From NCBI GenBank assembly GCA_015350385.1, contig WNKI01000001.1:6605410-6669409 (forward strand): a DNA stretch of 64,000 nucleotides, in the 5' to 3' direction. This DNA is from Aculops lycopersici. Lineage: Eukaryota > Arthropoda > Arachnida > Trombidiformes > Eriophyidae. A program made the position numbers and the translations under genes. This document shows positions 32,801-44,600 of the stretch, one piece after another (the stretch's first letter is position 1; each line of letters starts with the position of its first letter). The notes under the pieces are model-generated. The model searched no databases. It worked only from the letters and a program-made list of their open reading frames with translations, and was not told the origin of the DNA.

Positions 32801-34596
32801 GGCCTTTTGTTTGTTTGGTTTTGCGCCCAAAAGTGCAAATGAACCATTGAGTTTGACGTCTAGTTTGCTAGTGGACTAGTGGCTAGCGAGTCGCGAATTT
32901 CAATTGCTCGTCGTCTGGTGTAGTTAGAGTTGACATCATTTAGTCTATGCGCAGTTCACATTCAACAACCAGTTTGATCAATACCGTCGGCAGCCTCGTG
33001 GTTACCGTTCGACGGTTCATTATTCAAATTCATCAAGCGCCACTCTCTATTTGCTCACTCGCTTAGTTGCCTGTCACACGACCAGCAAACCGCCAAAGTC
33101 GCGAGAGTCGAGAGAAGATACGACCCCATGAGCGGAGAGTCGAGAGTCAAACAGAATCTATCGTCGACGAATCAGAAATCATCTTGAATCATAAGTTTGA
33201 GATTTTGAAGAGACACTTTCTAAAGATCCCTTGGAAGAAAGTGGTGAGAGCTGTGTAAAGACGGAAATTGAAGCTAGCCACCACCTGCTGCTCAATGTGC
33301 CAAAGCAAAGATGAAGTTTCCAATTTTGGTTGAGTCGTTGAAGAATGCTCTTTATGGGCCGCAAACAAAACAGGGAAGCTCAATCTACGGCGCGGGTAAG
33401 TTTTTTGCCTCGAATTATTTTTTGTTTATCATGGCTAAAGAGAGAGAGAGAGACAAGGAGGGAGAGATCCAATCATATATAGCTATCTATATATAATTGG
33501 ACAGTCCATTATCTCGAGTAATTGGCAATCAGTGTTTATATATTTGGAAAGTTTAGCGAATCAACAACTTAAAGCAGAAGCTGCGTAAATCGAGTATCTC
33601 GGGGGAGTGACCACAAAAGAGAGAAATCAACTCGAGATTAATTTGATTGACTCGGTCGGCAATTTGGACTCGTTAACCTTTTAAGTGGGTACCTAGTGCG
33701 CCACCTAGTGTGTCGCATAAAAATGAAAATTTCCCTTTCAACCAGAAAAAATGAAACTTGGGTTGAGTTGATTTTCAACGATCATTTTCATCATTATCAT
33801 CCAGCAACAGCAGTGACTCACGGGGCACTGTAGTCATGATCACACCAATCATCAAGCTTAGTGGCCAAACGCATTAAAGAGTCGCTAATCTAATGAATCA
33901 ATTCAATTTTCTTTTATCCATTAAGCGAGAGTTTAATCGACTTTCAAGGGTCTTGTCACTGGCTCATATCCGGCCTCCAAAATCTAAGTCTCCAAAACCA
34001 TTCATAGAGTTTGTTAGAATGGGACGAGAAGATAGAGTAGCAAGTTTAGTTGCAACTCTATCGAGCCCACTTCACACAAATGGCCCCACTTCACAAGAAA
34101 TGGAAATAGAACGCGGCCACTTGTGTGTGTCAGTTAAGTGATTCAACCACTGAGTTTGGTGCTCTTCTCGTCGCCTCTAGAGCGTCGCAACTTTGAATGG
34201 GAGAGGGGGGAGAGATTGAGAGCGTCGAGTCTAGTAGGCTGGTGAATGATTAATGGACTACTAGCTCCCTCTTGCTAGCTTTTTCTCGTCACTTGGTTCG
34301 TGAATTGAATCAATGTTTGCGATGACATTCGCAACTTCCGCCTCCGTTCGCCCAGCGACACAAGCTCAAATCCTCGAGGCAAACGTCGACTTCCTTAACC
34401 GATTTCTCTCATTGAACCGTGTGTTGTTTGCGCCTCGAGCTCGTGCTTGACCCAAAGCGACTCTTGCCATGTGTGTTGTCACTGTTGATTGGCCGACTCG
34501 CTTCGTCCTTCGAGGCGAACCTGCGATTTTCAACTGACCACCCTGATGAGCTGGCCGATTCAATTAAATTTCAACCACTTGCCGAGAGTAAAATTT

Positions 34597-34628
<32 letters not shown>

Positions 34629-37383
34629 ATTTGAAGATTATTTGGCTAGCAAGTTGCAGTGTCGCTCAGTTAAATTTCACACCCATAGACCAATTTGGGA
34701 CACAACTAATCATGCTCGTTAACACGACCATCTCGCATTGATGCTGGTTGCCGCTCCACTCTCGCCACCCAGATCCAACAATCTTAGTCCGAAACGAGCA
34801 CAGCGAGCGGCGACAACACAAACTCGCCAGCCAATCTAATTCCAACTGAGAAATTCAATTATAACAAAGGCAGACAGCGCAGTAGAGTAATTCATTTCGG
34901 AGGCTTGGTTCCCACTTTGGACGACGCCGATGTTATTGTCGTCGTCGTCGCCGCCGCTATTGCCTCTGAGGTTGATGTTGTTGATGCTGCTTTTCCAGCT
35001 ACGATAGTCGTGGTTATCACCACAACTGCACATATATAGCAACGGCCGAAGTGAGCCTCACAAGTAAGTGCTAACGTTGCAAAAATTCCACCAAATCGCT
35101 GAACCAACGTTCCCTCTTTTTACCCAACAACCCAACAACCACCGACTATCTACGTGACGACGACGTGATCGACTTCCTGTCTCGCTGGGCGTCGGCTAGT
35201 TTGATTCCACTTACGCTGCTCCCCCTCTCACCCTTCGTTTGGGCCTCTCCATTTGCACCGATCAACATTCGGCTCGCAATGCCGCTCACTGTGCACTGGC
35301 GGCTGCTCACTTTACCTGGATGCTCTCGAAATGGTCGATTACCATTTTGGTGGCCCATCGACACGAGGAAAACTTTTGGTTCAGGTCAAACACTAGACAG
35401 CTACGACTGGTGACACCAGCACGATGAGAAAGAGCGAAACTCAGCAGTCAGCCTGGAGAGCAACTTTCTAGGCAAATCTAACTGCTGCTGCTATAGTCGT
35501 TATGCTGATGCTTATGAAGTTGCTGCTGCTGGCGCGAGTGACGAGCTAACATTAAGCTGGACGACGAATGGCTAGCCGTAAAAAGTTGCACCGTTGAGCA
35601 ACTCGGACTTTCTCCAGGTTTCAGCGCCAAATTTGGTCGTGCTCTCTTCTCATCAACTCGACTCTGCTTTTTGAGTTTGCATCTGCTCTCTCACTCGCCA
35701 TGTTAATCCAAGGGACTGGTGCAGGAGAGAAGAAAAATAGTTGGCTGAAAAACGAGACGAGCTAAAGTCAGTGGGCGCGCGACAACCTGCCTTGCTGGTG
35801 CATTTCCGCTTCGTTAATTTGCGCTCGCTAGGTGGTGGGTGCCGCCGCTCATAGCGTGCGCGCGCCCCATGTGCTACTATCTAATCCAGTTTGCTGGCAA
35901 TCGCGCTGCACTTGTCCCCACTGCAACTAGACATATGAAGCTAGATCTCGCTTGTATATTCGCGTGCGCGGCCAACAAGACAGAAGGCTGCTGGTTGTCT
36001 ATATGGGTGACACTGCACAATGGGTGGCCGTCGTGGTCGCCGCCGGCGGTGGTTTTTCTCCTCGCTTAGCTCCGGCGCGCTGCTTTGCTTGGCCCACTTC
36101 GTGGCTGGCCAACCAAACCAAACTGAACCAAGCTGAGCCGAGCTCGACTGGTGCCAAAAACTCAACTCGGGCCAACAACTTCCAATTGCGCAAGTGCCAA
36201 CTATTAGCTTGAACCGATTGGCCCCAAGGCGCCAACACTTCCACTGGCCAATTGGGGCCGACTTATTGTGGTTCATTTTCATTTGCAGTTTCATCAGAGA
36301 GAAAGTCACAGTTTTGTATGTTTCAGTTACGATGACCAAGTTTTAACAGACCAAATGCTGTTCTCAAATGCGGAAATGTTTAGGATCTAAATTTGCAAAA
36401 GTAAAATTGAGAGACGAGAAGTTATCTACTCCAAAATGCACGCCTACAATGTGAACCAAAACACTTATGATTTTTGGAGTAAGTCTCTCTTATTTCTCTC
36501 AATACAAGAACTTTTCTTACCGACACAATGAAACTCAATCTAGCTAAATGAGAGTAAAAAACTAACCTTGTTTCTATTATCTCCAACCAACTCTCTAAAA
36601 ACAGACAGCGAATTGGATGACCTCGACCAGCAAACCGTCAGATTCAAGCCAGAATCTTTGGACAACTTGGTCAAGCTAACCAAATTTAACAAACGCGAAC
36701 TAAAACTTATGTATCGCGGTTTCAAGCAACTATGTCCCTCTGGTGTCGTGAAGGAGGACAAATTCAAGCTAATATATGCTCAATTTTTTCCCCGCGGCGC
36801 CGACACAAGTGGCTATGCGCGCTTCGTTTTCAACTCCTTCGATATTCAACGCAAACAGGAGATTAACTTTACGGATTTCGTTATTGGCTTGTCTGTTCTA
36901 ACTCGCGGTTCCATCGACGACCAACTCAAATGGATCTTTACTCTCTATGATCTAAACGGGGATGGAGTTATAACACGCGATGAGCTGGTTAAGATTGTAA
37001 ACTCAGTTCAAGATTTAATGGGAAAATTCTCCTTAAGTCCGAGCCAAGCGGCCGCCCTAGAGGCAAACAAGCAGGCAGTTCTGGAAATGACAACTGGAAG
37101 CGGCGGTAGTAGCGGCAATGCCACAGGTGGCAACGAGAGTGCAGCGACCAGTCCCTCGCCGCGGCCACCGGAAGTGCTCGGCGCAAGTACGAGCAGCAAC
37201 AGTCAACAGCAGGATACGTTTAGTTTTAGTCCACCTGTTAGCGCGATTGAGCATGCTGAAAATTTGTTCAAAAAGTTCGATCTTAACAATGATGGAGTAA
37301 TAACGCAGGAGGAGTTCATTGAGGCTTGCCATAACGATGCCAACATAATCAAGTCGATCTCTGTGTTTAATACAATTCTATGA
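26822..37383 (+). CDS. KChIP-type neuronal calcium sensor, isoform with distal first exon (1a)
   Basis: KChIPs are EF-hand proteins that bind the N-terminus of Kv4 potassium channels. This isoform joins exon 1a (26822-27035) to the common exon (36605-37383), giving 330 aa across a 9.6-kb intron. Exon 1a starts at an ATG, encodes a basic, Gln/Lys-rich N-terminus ending HSFDSIFSL, and stops in phase 1 at a G|GTATGT donor. The common exon enters in phase 1 after ...AAAAACAG and encodes DSELDDLDQQ, KFNKRELKLMYRGFKQLCPSG and FKLIYAQFFPRG. EF2 is degenerate (DIQRKQEINFTD), EF3 intact (DLNGDGVITRDE) and EF4 intact (DLNNDGVITQEE). The C-terminus is KSISVFNTIL. A Gly/Ser/Thr-rich insertion of about 60 residues separates EF3 and EF4. 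The family call rests on the common exon and is strong. Exon 1a is predicted from splice phase and coding appearance. Confidence 0.72.
30148..30174. repeat. Perfect 10-bp stem hairpin with GTAAAC core
   Basis: CATGGTAAAC (30148-30157), a 7-nt loop, and GTTTACCATG (30165-30174). The arms contain the forkhead-type core GTAAAC in inverted orientation. A second palindrome, TGTTGACAACA, follows directly. It lies in KChIP intronic DNA; a regulatory role is inference. Confidence 0.6.
30981..31006. repeat. (AT)n microsatellite
   Basis: About 13 AT dinucleotides in KChIP intronic sequence. Confidence 0.95.
33311..37383 (+). CDS. KChIP-type neuronal calcium sensor, isoform with middle first exon (1b)
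   Basis: Exon 1b (33311-33395) joins the common exon (36605-37383) to encode 287 aa, with an intron of 3.2 kb. The ATG at 33311 is followed by 28 codons (MKFPILVESLKNALYG, then a polar stretch) and ends in phase 1 at G|GTAAGT, a strong donor. The short amphipathic N-terminus is the kind of variable tail that in vertebrate KChIPs governs membrane attachment and channel modulation. Everything after the junction is shared with the other isoforms. Confidence 0.72.
33396..36435 (+). other. KChIP intron sequence between exons 1b and 1c
   Basis: 3.0 kb with no recognised coding exon on either strand. It includes a (CT)n run at about 34601-34629 and several TTGGC/GCCAA-rich patches at 35.8-36.25 kb. 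Nothing further can be assigned. Confidence 0.5.
36436..37383 (+). CDS. KChIP-type neuronal calcium sensor, isoform with proximal first exon (1c); common exon 36605-37383
   Basis: Exon 1c (36436-36478) encodes 14 residues, MHAYNVNQNTYDFW, plus one base, and ends at A|GTAAGT. The intron to the common exon is only 126 nt and has a pyrimidine-rich 3' end (CTAACCTTGTTTCTATTATC). The product is 273 aa. The common exon carries the recoverin-like core: EF1 region with CPSG (Cys-Pro, nonbinding as in the family), degenerate EF2, canonical EF3 and EF4. After the stop comes a (GAT)n tract. Poly(A) signals AATAAA lie at 37709-37714 and 37715-37720. Confidence 0.78.
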
Positions 37384-38446
37384 TGATGATGATGATGATG
37401 ATGATCAACTTCAAGATTCAATATAATCATGACACAATCATATTTTGAATGAAAACTTTGAGTACATTCATTATAAAATTGATCTACAAAATGAACAAAT
37501 CAATATCAATCATGAGCAAGCAAGTTCAAGATTAACGAAGAATCAGAGAATAGAAGCAAAAAAGTTTCATACCATAAGAGAGCAAGGGATTTTTTACCTC
37601 AGAAGAAAAGTTGAAGAGCAAACGTTAGTTGCCCAATTCACACGCATTAATCAGCAGTGTAAAAAAGTTTGTCATTCAAAATTTAAAACATATCTACGAT
37701 CAAAAATTAATAAAAATAAATTAATAACTTAACAAAACCTGACTAACTCTTTTTGCTCGCGTTCAATTAAAAACTTGAAGTCGCTAGGTGACCCCAGCGC
37801 AGATGCGCGCTAGACAGCTCCTTTTTTTCGGCAGCAAACTGTAGCTGAAATCACGCTTTTTTGTTGGCTGCCACATACGGTTTGCTGGGAAGCGTCACTA
37901 GCGGCAACTTTTGAACTCGAGAGAGGGGAGAGAAGAAGCCACTGGCTACCCCTTGTGCTGCATGCAACGATAACCCACCGCACCGCGGACTGCGACTACA
38001 CCTTCGCTGCAGCCTGCAGGCAACCACCAACCTTTTGTACAGTGCGTCTGTGCGTGCGTTAAAATTTTTCTGGTGACTCAATTGTCTGTCTGTCTGCTCG
38101 TTTGTCGATTTGTGTTGTTCCTGCTGCAGTCAAACTGGCTGCAACAGTGGCGCAGCCAGTTGAGCAACGTTGAAGTTTGTTGCCACTGGCGCATTGGAAC
38201 ATTACGCTTTATTGCCAGCCAATGGGGAGGATTTCTTTCAATTATGATGCTGCTGACAATTGTTGGAGGAATAAACAAATGCACTCGAAGCAATCCATTC
38301 CAGCGATCATTATAGTACATGATATCATATACATATATACATATATATATATATATCTATATATTCTAATTTAAATCAGGTGGTAAACTATTAAATATAT
38401 AGATTATCATTATTATATACTTGATCTATTTTACAACCAATCCAAG
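37384..38446. other. KChIP 3' UTR and AP-2 alpha upstream region
   Basis: Starts with (GAT)n of about eight units directly after the KChIP stop and AATAAA signals at 37709-37720. The AP-2 alpha side has an AT-rich run with (AT)n at about 38320-38365. The open frame at 37445-37732 is AT-rich, begins without an ATG and looks like 3' UTR. Confidence 0.5.
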
Positions 38447-40807
38447 ATGCCCGCTGTCCGAGGTGATGGTATGCGCGGCTTATGCGTATTCATATCAGAT
38501 ATTAGGAATTGTAAGAGTAAGGAGGCTGAAATTAAACGAATCAACAAGGAGCTAGCCAATATTAGAAACAAATTTAGGGGCGACAAAGCCATAGATGGAT
38601 ATCAAAAGAAGAAATATGTTTGCAAGCTATTATTTATCTTTCTCCTTGGACATGACATTGATTTTGGCCATATGGAAGCGGTTAATTTACTCAGTTCAAA
38701 TAGATACTCAGAGAAGCAAATTGGCTACCTATTTATATCTGTTTTAATGAACAGCAATAGCGAATTAATGCGCTTAATTATACAAGGAATCAAGAATGAT
38801 CTTAGCTCCAAGAATCCTATTCATGTCAACCTGGCACTCCAATGTATCGCCAACATGGGAATTGGCCGCGAGATGGTTGAATCATTTGCGCCAGAGATCC
38901 CAAAACTATTGGTCAGTGGTGACACTATTGATGTGGTTAAACAAAGCGCTGCACTATGTCTTCTACGTTTATTTAGAGCAATGCCAGAGATGACTTTATC
39001 AAGTGAATGGACTTCGAGAATTATTCATTTGCTAAATGACCAACACATGGGAGTCGTGACAGCTGCCGTTAGTTTAATCAACTCTCTAGTCCATCAAAAT
39101 CCAGATGAATATCGGGGCTGCGTTTCGCTGGCTGTATCCAGATTAAGCCGCATTGTTACAGCATCTAGCTACACAGATTTCCAAGATTATTCTTATTATT
39201 TCATCCCGGCACCATGGCTCTCGGTTAAACTTTTGCGGCTTCTCCAAAACTATCCACCACCCGAGGACCCGGGAGTGCAAGGGCGTTTAATGGAATGTCT
39301 AGAGACAATACTTAACAAGGCACAAGATCCACCAAAATTGAGAAAGGTTCAACATTCGAACGCAAAGAATGCGGTTTTGTTCGAAGCAATCAGTTTAATT
39401 ATTCACATGGACAGTCCACAAACCCAGCAAATACTGGTACGTGCTTGTAATCAGCTAGGCTCATTCCTACAGCATCGCGAGACAAATTTGCGCTATTTGG
39501 CTCTAGAAAGTATGTGCCTGTTAGCCAACTCTGAGTTGAGCCATGAAGCAGTCAAAAAGCACCAAGAAACAGTAATCAATGCACTAAAAACCGAACGGGA
39601 TGTCAGTGTCAGACAGAGAGCTGTGGATCTCCTATACGCAATGTGCGATAAAACAAATGCTGAGAAGATTGTAGATGAGATGCTCAAGTATCTTGAGACG
39701 GCCGATTATTCAATTCGCGAAGAGATGGTACTCAAAGTTGCTATATTGGCTGAGAAATATGCTTCGGATTACAATTGGTATGTGGATGTAATACTCAAAT
39801 TAATTAGAATTGCCGGTGATTATGTGAGTGAAGAGGTTTGGTACAGAGTCATACAAATAGTGATTAATCGCGACGACGTCCAAGGTTATGCTGCCAAGAC
39901 AGTTTTTTGGGCCCTACAAGCGCAAGCATGCCACGAAAACATGGTCAAAGTTGCTGCTTACATCTTGGGAGAATTTGGTAATTTAATTGCAGGTGATCCA
40001 AGGTCAACACCGCAGATACAGTTCAACTTATTACACTCTAAGTACCACTTATGCTCATTGTCTACTCGAGCTTTACTATTGACAACCTATGTCAAGTTTA
40101 TAAATCTCTTTAGCGAAATCAAGCCAGAAATACAGCAAGTTTTATCAGCTGACAGCATAATCAGAAACTCTGATGCAGAGTTACAACAAAGAGCGTCCGA
40201 GTATTTGGCTTTGAGTAGGATTGCGTCGGCGGACATCCTAGCCACTGTACTCGAGGAGATGCCACCCTTTCCAGAGCGCGAGTCATCGATTCTTGCAATG
40301 CTTAAAAAGAAGAAACCAGCCTTCACAAACGTTACAACCATCACAACTGACTCCTCATCGGCAGCCATCGACCTGCTACCTGTGGAGACAAAACCAACAC
40401 CAGACCTACTGGTTGATCTAGATGCTAATGAACTTGAACCGGCAAAGCCGGCCGAGCCAGCGCTACTGTTTGAGCCGGTCTCTATGGCTAAAGAGGAGTT
40501 TTTCGCTAGATGGCAGTACCTAAAGGAGCCACAACAGGAGGCGCAAAAGCTCTTTAAGGCAAAATTTCCAATTGATGACGGGGACGCCGTTGACGCAAAG
40601 CTGGCCAAATTTGGTTTTGCCATCTTACCCGGCATCGACCCTGGAAATCATGTTTGCGCCGGGATCACAACAGTGGATCAGGTTAAAATCGGTTGCCTGG
40701 TTAGATTACAACGACACGTGCCGACTTCTATGTGCAAGCTCACAGTTCGAGCGGCAAATAGGTCAGTGCTAGAACGCACACTGGACCAAATATATGAGCA
40801 GCTTTAA
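38447..40807 (+). CDS. AP-2 complex subunit alpha, lacking the appendage beta-sandwich subdomain
   Basis: Alpha-adaptin is the large subunit of the AP-2 clathrin adaptor at the plasma membrane. The 786-aa frame starts at ATG 38447 (MPAVRGDGMRGL, the family N-terminus) and has no introns. The trunk is highly conserved to about residue 622: INKELANIRNKF, KKKYVCKLLFIFLLGHDIDF with the lysine-rich PIP2 site, PAPWLSVKLLRLLQNYPPPE, AEKYASDYNWYVDVI and ILATVLEEMPPFPERESSI. A hinge of only about 55 residues with LLVDLDANE follows. It runs directly into LFEPVSMAKEEFFARWQYL, the start of the platform subdomain (about 676-786), which ends LERTLDQIYEQL. The roughly 120-residue beta-sandwich half of the alpha ear, normally placed before that motif, is missing. 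The protein is about 150 aa shorter than fly or human alpha. Poly(A) signal at 40909-40914. Confidence 0.95.
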   Translation: MPAVRGDGMRGLCVFISDIRNCKSKEAEIKRINKELANIRNKFRGDKAIDGYQKKKYVCKLLFIFLLGHDIDFGHMEAVNLLSSNRYSEKQIGYLFISVLMNSNSELMRLIIQGIKNDLSSKNPIHVNLALQCIANMGIGREMVESFAPEIPKLLVSGDTIDVVKQSAALCLLRLFRAMPEMTLSSEWTSRIIHLLNDQHMGVVTAAVSLINSLVHQNPDEYRGCVSLAVSRLSRIVTASSYTDFQDYSYYFIPAPWLSVKLLRLLQNYPPPEDPGVQGRLMECLETILNKAQDPPKLRKVQHSNAKNAVLFEAISLIIHMDSPQTQQILVRACNQLGSFLQHRETNLRYLALESMCLLANSELSHEAVKKHQETVINALKTERDVSVRQRAVDLLYAMCDKTNAEKIVDEMLKYLETADYSIREEMVLKVAILAEKYASDYNWYVDVILKLIRIAGDYVSEEVWYRVIQIVINRDDVQGYAAKTVFWALQAQACHENMVKVAAYILGEFGNLIAGDPRSTPQIQFNLLHSKYHLCSLSTRALLLTTYVKFINLFSEIKPEIQQVLSADSIIRNSDAELQQRASEYLALSRIASADILATVLEEMPPFPERESSILAMLKKKKPAFTNVTTITTDSSSAAIDLLPVETKPTPDLLVDLDANELEPAKPAEPALLFEPVSMAKEEFFARWQYLKEPQQEAQKLFKAKFPIDDGDAVDAKLAKFGFAILPGIDPGNHVCAGITTVDQVKIGCLVRLQRHVPTSMCKLTVRAANRSVLERTLDQIYEQL

Positions 40808-41143
40808 GGAGAATGTCAACTATCCTAAAACTAAAGATACCAGGAGCAAGAGCAAAACTTTGTGATCTCTGTTGTACTTACCTTATTTCTAACTCCTCAT
40901 TTTGCAATAATAAATTAGCTCTATATTGTTCAGAAAGGCTTTCTCAAACTACTAGAGAGCACCTTCTAAACACAAGTATGAAGCTAACCCCTTGTTTTAA
41001 TGGGTTATAGAAACAAGGGAATGAATCATGGGAAAGTTTCAACTAAACTTGAGTTTAAGCTAAATGATAATTCTAGCATACATTTCATGTTCATTTATGA
41101 ATTTAGATTAGATTTAGTTTATTTCATAGATAATAAATAGAGT
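40808..41143. other. Convergent 3' ends of AP-2 alpha and ZP gene
   Basis: 336 bp between two stop codons. AATAAA on the plus strand at 40909-40914 serves AP-2 alpha. AATAAA on the minus strand (TTTATT at 41118-41123), 21 nt past the stop, serves the ZP gene. Confidence 0.7.
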
Positions 41144-41569
41144 TTACTCAAATTTTCTTCTTATGTAGATGGAGAAGCTCACGACAAAAACAACCAACCA
41201 GAAGGCGCAAGTTAGAATAAATGTCAAGCTGACTACTGGCATGCAAACGCCATAAATAACATCATCGAGAGGCTCGCCAAGTCCCCCCTTCAAGGGCAAC
41301 CGACGACCTTCTAAAATTGGTGGCAGTCCAGTTTCGCTTGCGTTTGGCATAAAAGCCAAATCAATTCCGGTTACAACCATGAAAGTTTTAGTCATTCCAA
41401 TCTCGCCACTTCCGCTGGCTCCATTTGGCATCATGACCGAACGCCGAGATCTAACAAGTGGTCTGGCAGTAGGTTGCTGCTGCATTTGTTGTGCGATTTG
41501 TTGCTGAGGATTCATGGGGAATCTGATGGGCATTTGGTATTGTGGTTGCTGTTGTTGTTGGAGGTAATT

Positions 41570-41625
<56 letters not shown>

Positions 41626-44600
41626 GCTGCTGCTGCTGTTGAGCGGCGAGAAATCTCTGTTGTTGAATGGGTGTCATCTTGTTGATTAGGTGTTGGGGAA
41701 TCTGAGCCACCTGTTGTTGTTGTTGCTGATGTTGATGCTGTTGTTGGTGTTGAGTCACGGACTTGGGTAAAAAGCGTGAGGCGACAGCGTGAAGTGCTGC
41801 TTGGGGCGATAAAAGATTGAACCGACCACGAGTTGGCTTGGCAGTGGTTGAAGTAGTTTGCTGCTGCTGCTGTTGGGCAACCACCTGAGATTGTGGTTGT
41901 CTATTAGCGGCGGCGGCGGCGGCCAGCTGAGCTGCTTGCTGTTGCTGGAAGTAGGCCAGTTGCTGGGTCAGCTGTTGGATTTGCGGGATTTGGCTCTGGG
42001 GGAATCCAATGTTGATTGGAACATTAGTGATCTGTGCCACGGGCTTCGATGGGTCAACAACAGGTTGTTGTGGCTGTGGTTGTTGGTGCGGCTGTTGCTG
42101 TTGCTGTTGGTTGGGTTTATTCTGCTGCTGGTTTCCATTTGGAGTCATAGCAACCACACTGGTCGAATCTTGGCTGGCTGCCTGAGTCAGGGCGCCGCCA
42201 CTTGGTTGGCGATGCATGGCGCTCAAGCTGCTGCTTGGGTCCGGAATCACCTTGGCCTGGCCATGGATATTTGGGAATGGCTGATTGGGTTCGAGTTTTT
42301 GCCGGTCGTCCGCTCGAGCGTTTGCATTCTGTTGCTGGCTCGAGGCTTGGGAATTTTGTTGAGACGCTGAAGGTGAGGCCGAGGCCACATCGGATTTGGC
42401 CGACACTTGTTGCGTTTGGGCAGAAACAACTTGCTCGCCTGACTGCTGCTGCGGCTGATAATCGGCCCTCTGGTCCACTGTTGGCTGTTCCTGTTTATTC
42501 AAATCGTTATTTGAGCTCACCAGCGCCGCAGTCTGGGGAATCTGTTGCTGCAACCTCTTGAGTGCCTCCTCCAAACTCTCGCTCTGATTTGGCTGAGCCG
42601 CCGCGCCAATTCTATCCTCTAATTTATCCCGATCAGTTGGCGCCAACTCGTCGGTACCAACCACCGGCTTCACCTTGTTCAGTAGAGACGAAGAGCTCTC
42701 CTCGGCGCTAACCATAGACTTATCGTCTGAATTGCCATTTAGCGAGCTGAAGATTTCTGTTAGTGAAGAGGAATCGTCAGATCTGTCGATGAGCAACTTG
42801 TCGTCGGATGCGTCGCGATTGTCCGAATTGGAAACCGAGTCAATTGCACTGGTCATTTGATGGTTGGCCAAATTTTTACTCGCACCCGATTCTTGTAAGT
42901 TGGTGTATCCGTCGCTCATTGCCGACGATCCACTTGGCGGCGATCTGGCGCCAAACCTAACCTTTCCGCTGGCCATCAAACTGGACTCGAAGTTTGCGTC
43001 GTCGTTCTTGTCGCGCTGCTGGTTCCTTTCGTTGACACTAATTGGCGTCTCTCTTGGTTGGATTACCTGTTCTGGTTGCGAGTATTGCTGCTGCTGTTGT
43101 TGTTGCTTGTTTGGCTCATAAAGAGACGAGTCGAATCCACCATTCGAGCTCAAGTCCACATTCGATAGTCTAACCGACTGGAAGGGACCTGACTGCTGGC
43201 CACTGTTTCCATTGTTGCTTTCAGGCATTGAGCTCGAGATCAGCGTTCTAACCGGATCCTCGTTCGCGGGAATCTCAACCTCAACTGGCTTTAAACTCGA
43301 CTGAAGGCTTCCGGATAGAATTGGTTGCTCGCTTCCGCTCTCTGACTTCAGTGGGTTTATTTGGTCCTGAATTTCGTCGGTGGCTTGAACTGATGGCTTG
43401 TTATCGGAAACAACAACCTCTGCAATGTTACTCTCTTTTTGGTTTGCGGCTTCATTGTTTTCACTTGAAACAGTGGGCGGCGCAACTGGTGCTTGCTGGC
43501 TACCTGAGCCACTTGGCTCATTGTTGACGACAGATTCCTCGGCATTTGTCGCAGGTGCAGACACAACCACCGGCCTCATTTGGCTGGCCTCGGACTTTTG
43601 GTCCTGTTGCTGGTTTTGGCCGCTAGAGTCAGCATTGGTCGCCGATTGGTCTTCCTTGGGTTGGTCCCCATTTTGCTCTGATAGTTTCGAGGCTGGCGAT
43701 TGCTCGCCGGCTGAGTTCAACCGCGACGACTCATCGCTGGCTCCTCCAAATTCCGTTGGCTGCGACTCGTCTTGCATGGAACCGCCAGCTCTATTGCCGC
43801 GATTCTGATCCTGACTGCCCATAGCAGGCGCCTCAGTGATAGTTGTGGTTGGCGCTGGTGGACTGGCGCTGGTTGTTGAGCTCGAGGTGGTTGTGGTTGC
43901 TGCCAGGGTTGTGGTTGTCATTGGCGGTGCACCTGTTGATCGGCGCTCGCTATTGAATGGCGAACGACGACTATTGATGGGCACCAAATACTGAGGAACG
44001 CGACCATCCAGAGGCACTTGTTGCTGTTGGGCTTGCTGGCGTCGCATGTGCTGGCCATACTGCGGCGTCTGTGGTTGCACCTGAGGCACCTGAATCTGTG
44101 GCGGTGTCGACATTTGAGGTTGGTGGTTGGACTCACTTCCGCTCATGTCCTCCTCGCGTCCATTTTGGTCGCCGCCTAGTGGGCGAGCTGGTGGACCCGA
44201 TTTGAAATGTTCATGCTGAGGCTCGTGTCGGTCGAACTGGACTCGCTGGGGTCGGTAACCCACGAACGGAGCCGAGTCACTGGTCTCGGGCTCGGCCAAC
44301 TTGGGCGGCGCTCGGGGTCCCTCGATGGCTGGCTGGTTGGGCGCCGCCGGCCATTTGGCCGAAAGAGATAGTTCCGGTTGTAGCGTTGTGGCCGCGACCG
44401 ACGATATACGCTGACACGCCTCTGTGGTATGGAACGAAGCCGGGAATTGGAAATAATTTTTGGTCAATTTACAGTTACTCCGAGTGGAAGTTGGAGGAAT
44501 TAGAACAGAGTCTGGCTCATATTTTAAAGCTAAAGCATGCAGACACCGTGGTGACCGCGAAAAGATTTGACCGGAGAGGGATACGTTAGATAACACCGCG

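Larger units (their letters stand above)
27036..33310 (+). other. KChIP intron sequence between exons 1a and 1b
   Basis: 6.3 kb with no recognised coding exon. It contains a GAAAA-rich run (27115-27150), a hairpin at 30148-30174 and an (AT)n run at 30981-31006. A minimal candidate first exon (ATG at 31443, five codons, phase 1, donor GTAAGC) fits the splice phase but is too short to support. Confidence 0.5.

Noticed and set aside
37445..37732. 95-codon frame after the KChIP stop
   Set aside because: AT-rich, starts without ATG, contains two poly(A) signals at its end and no recognisable motif; it is most likely 3' UTR.
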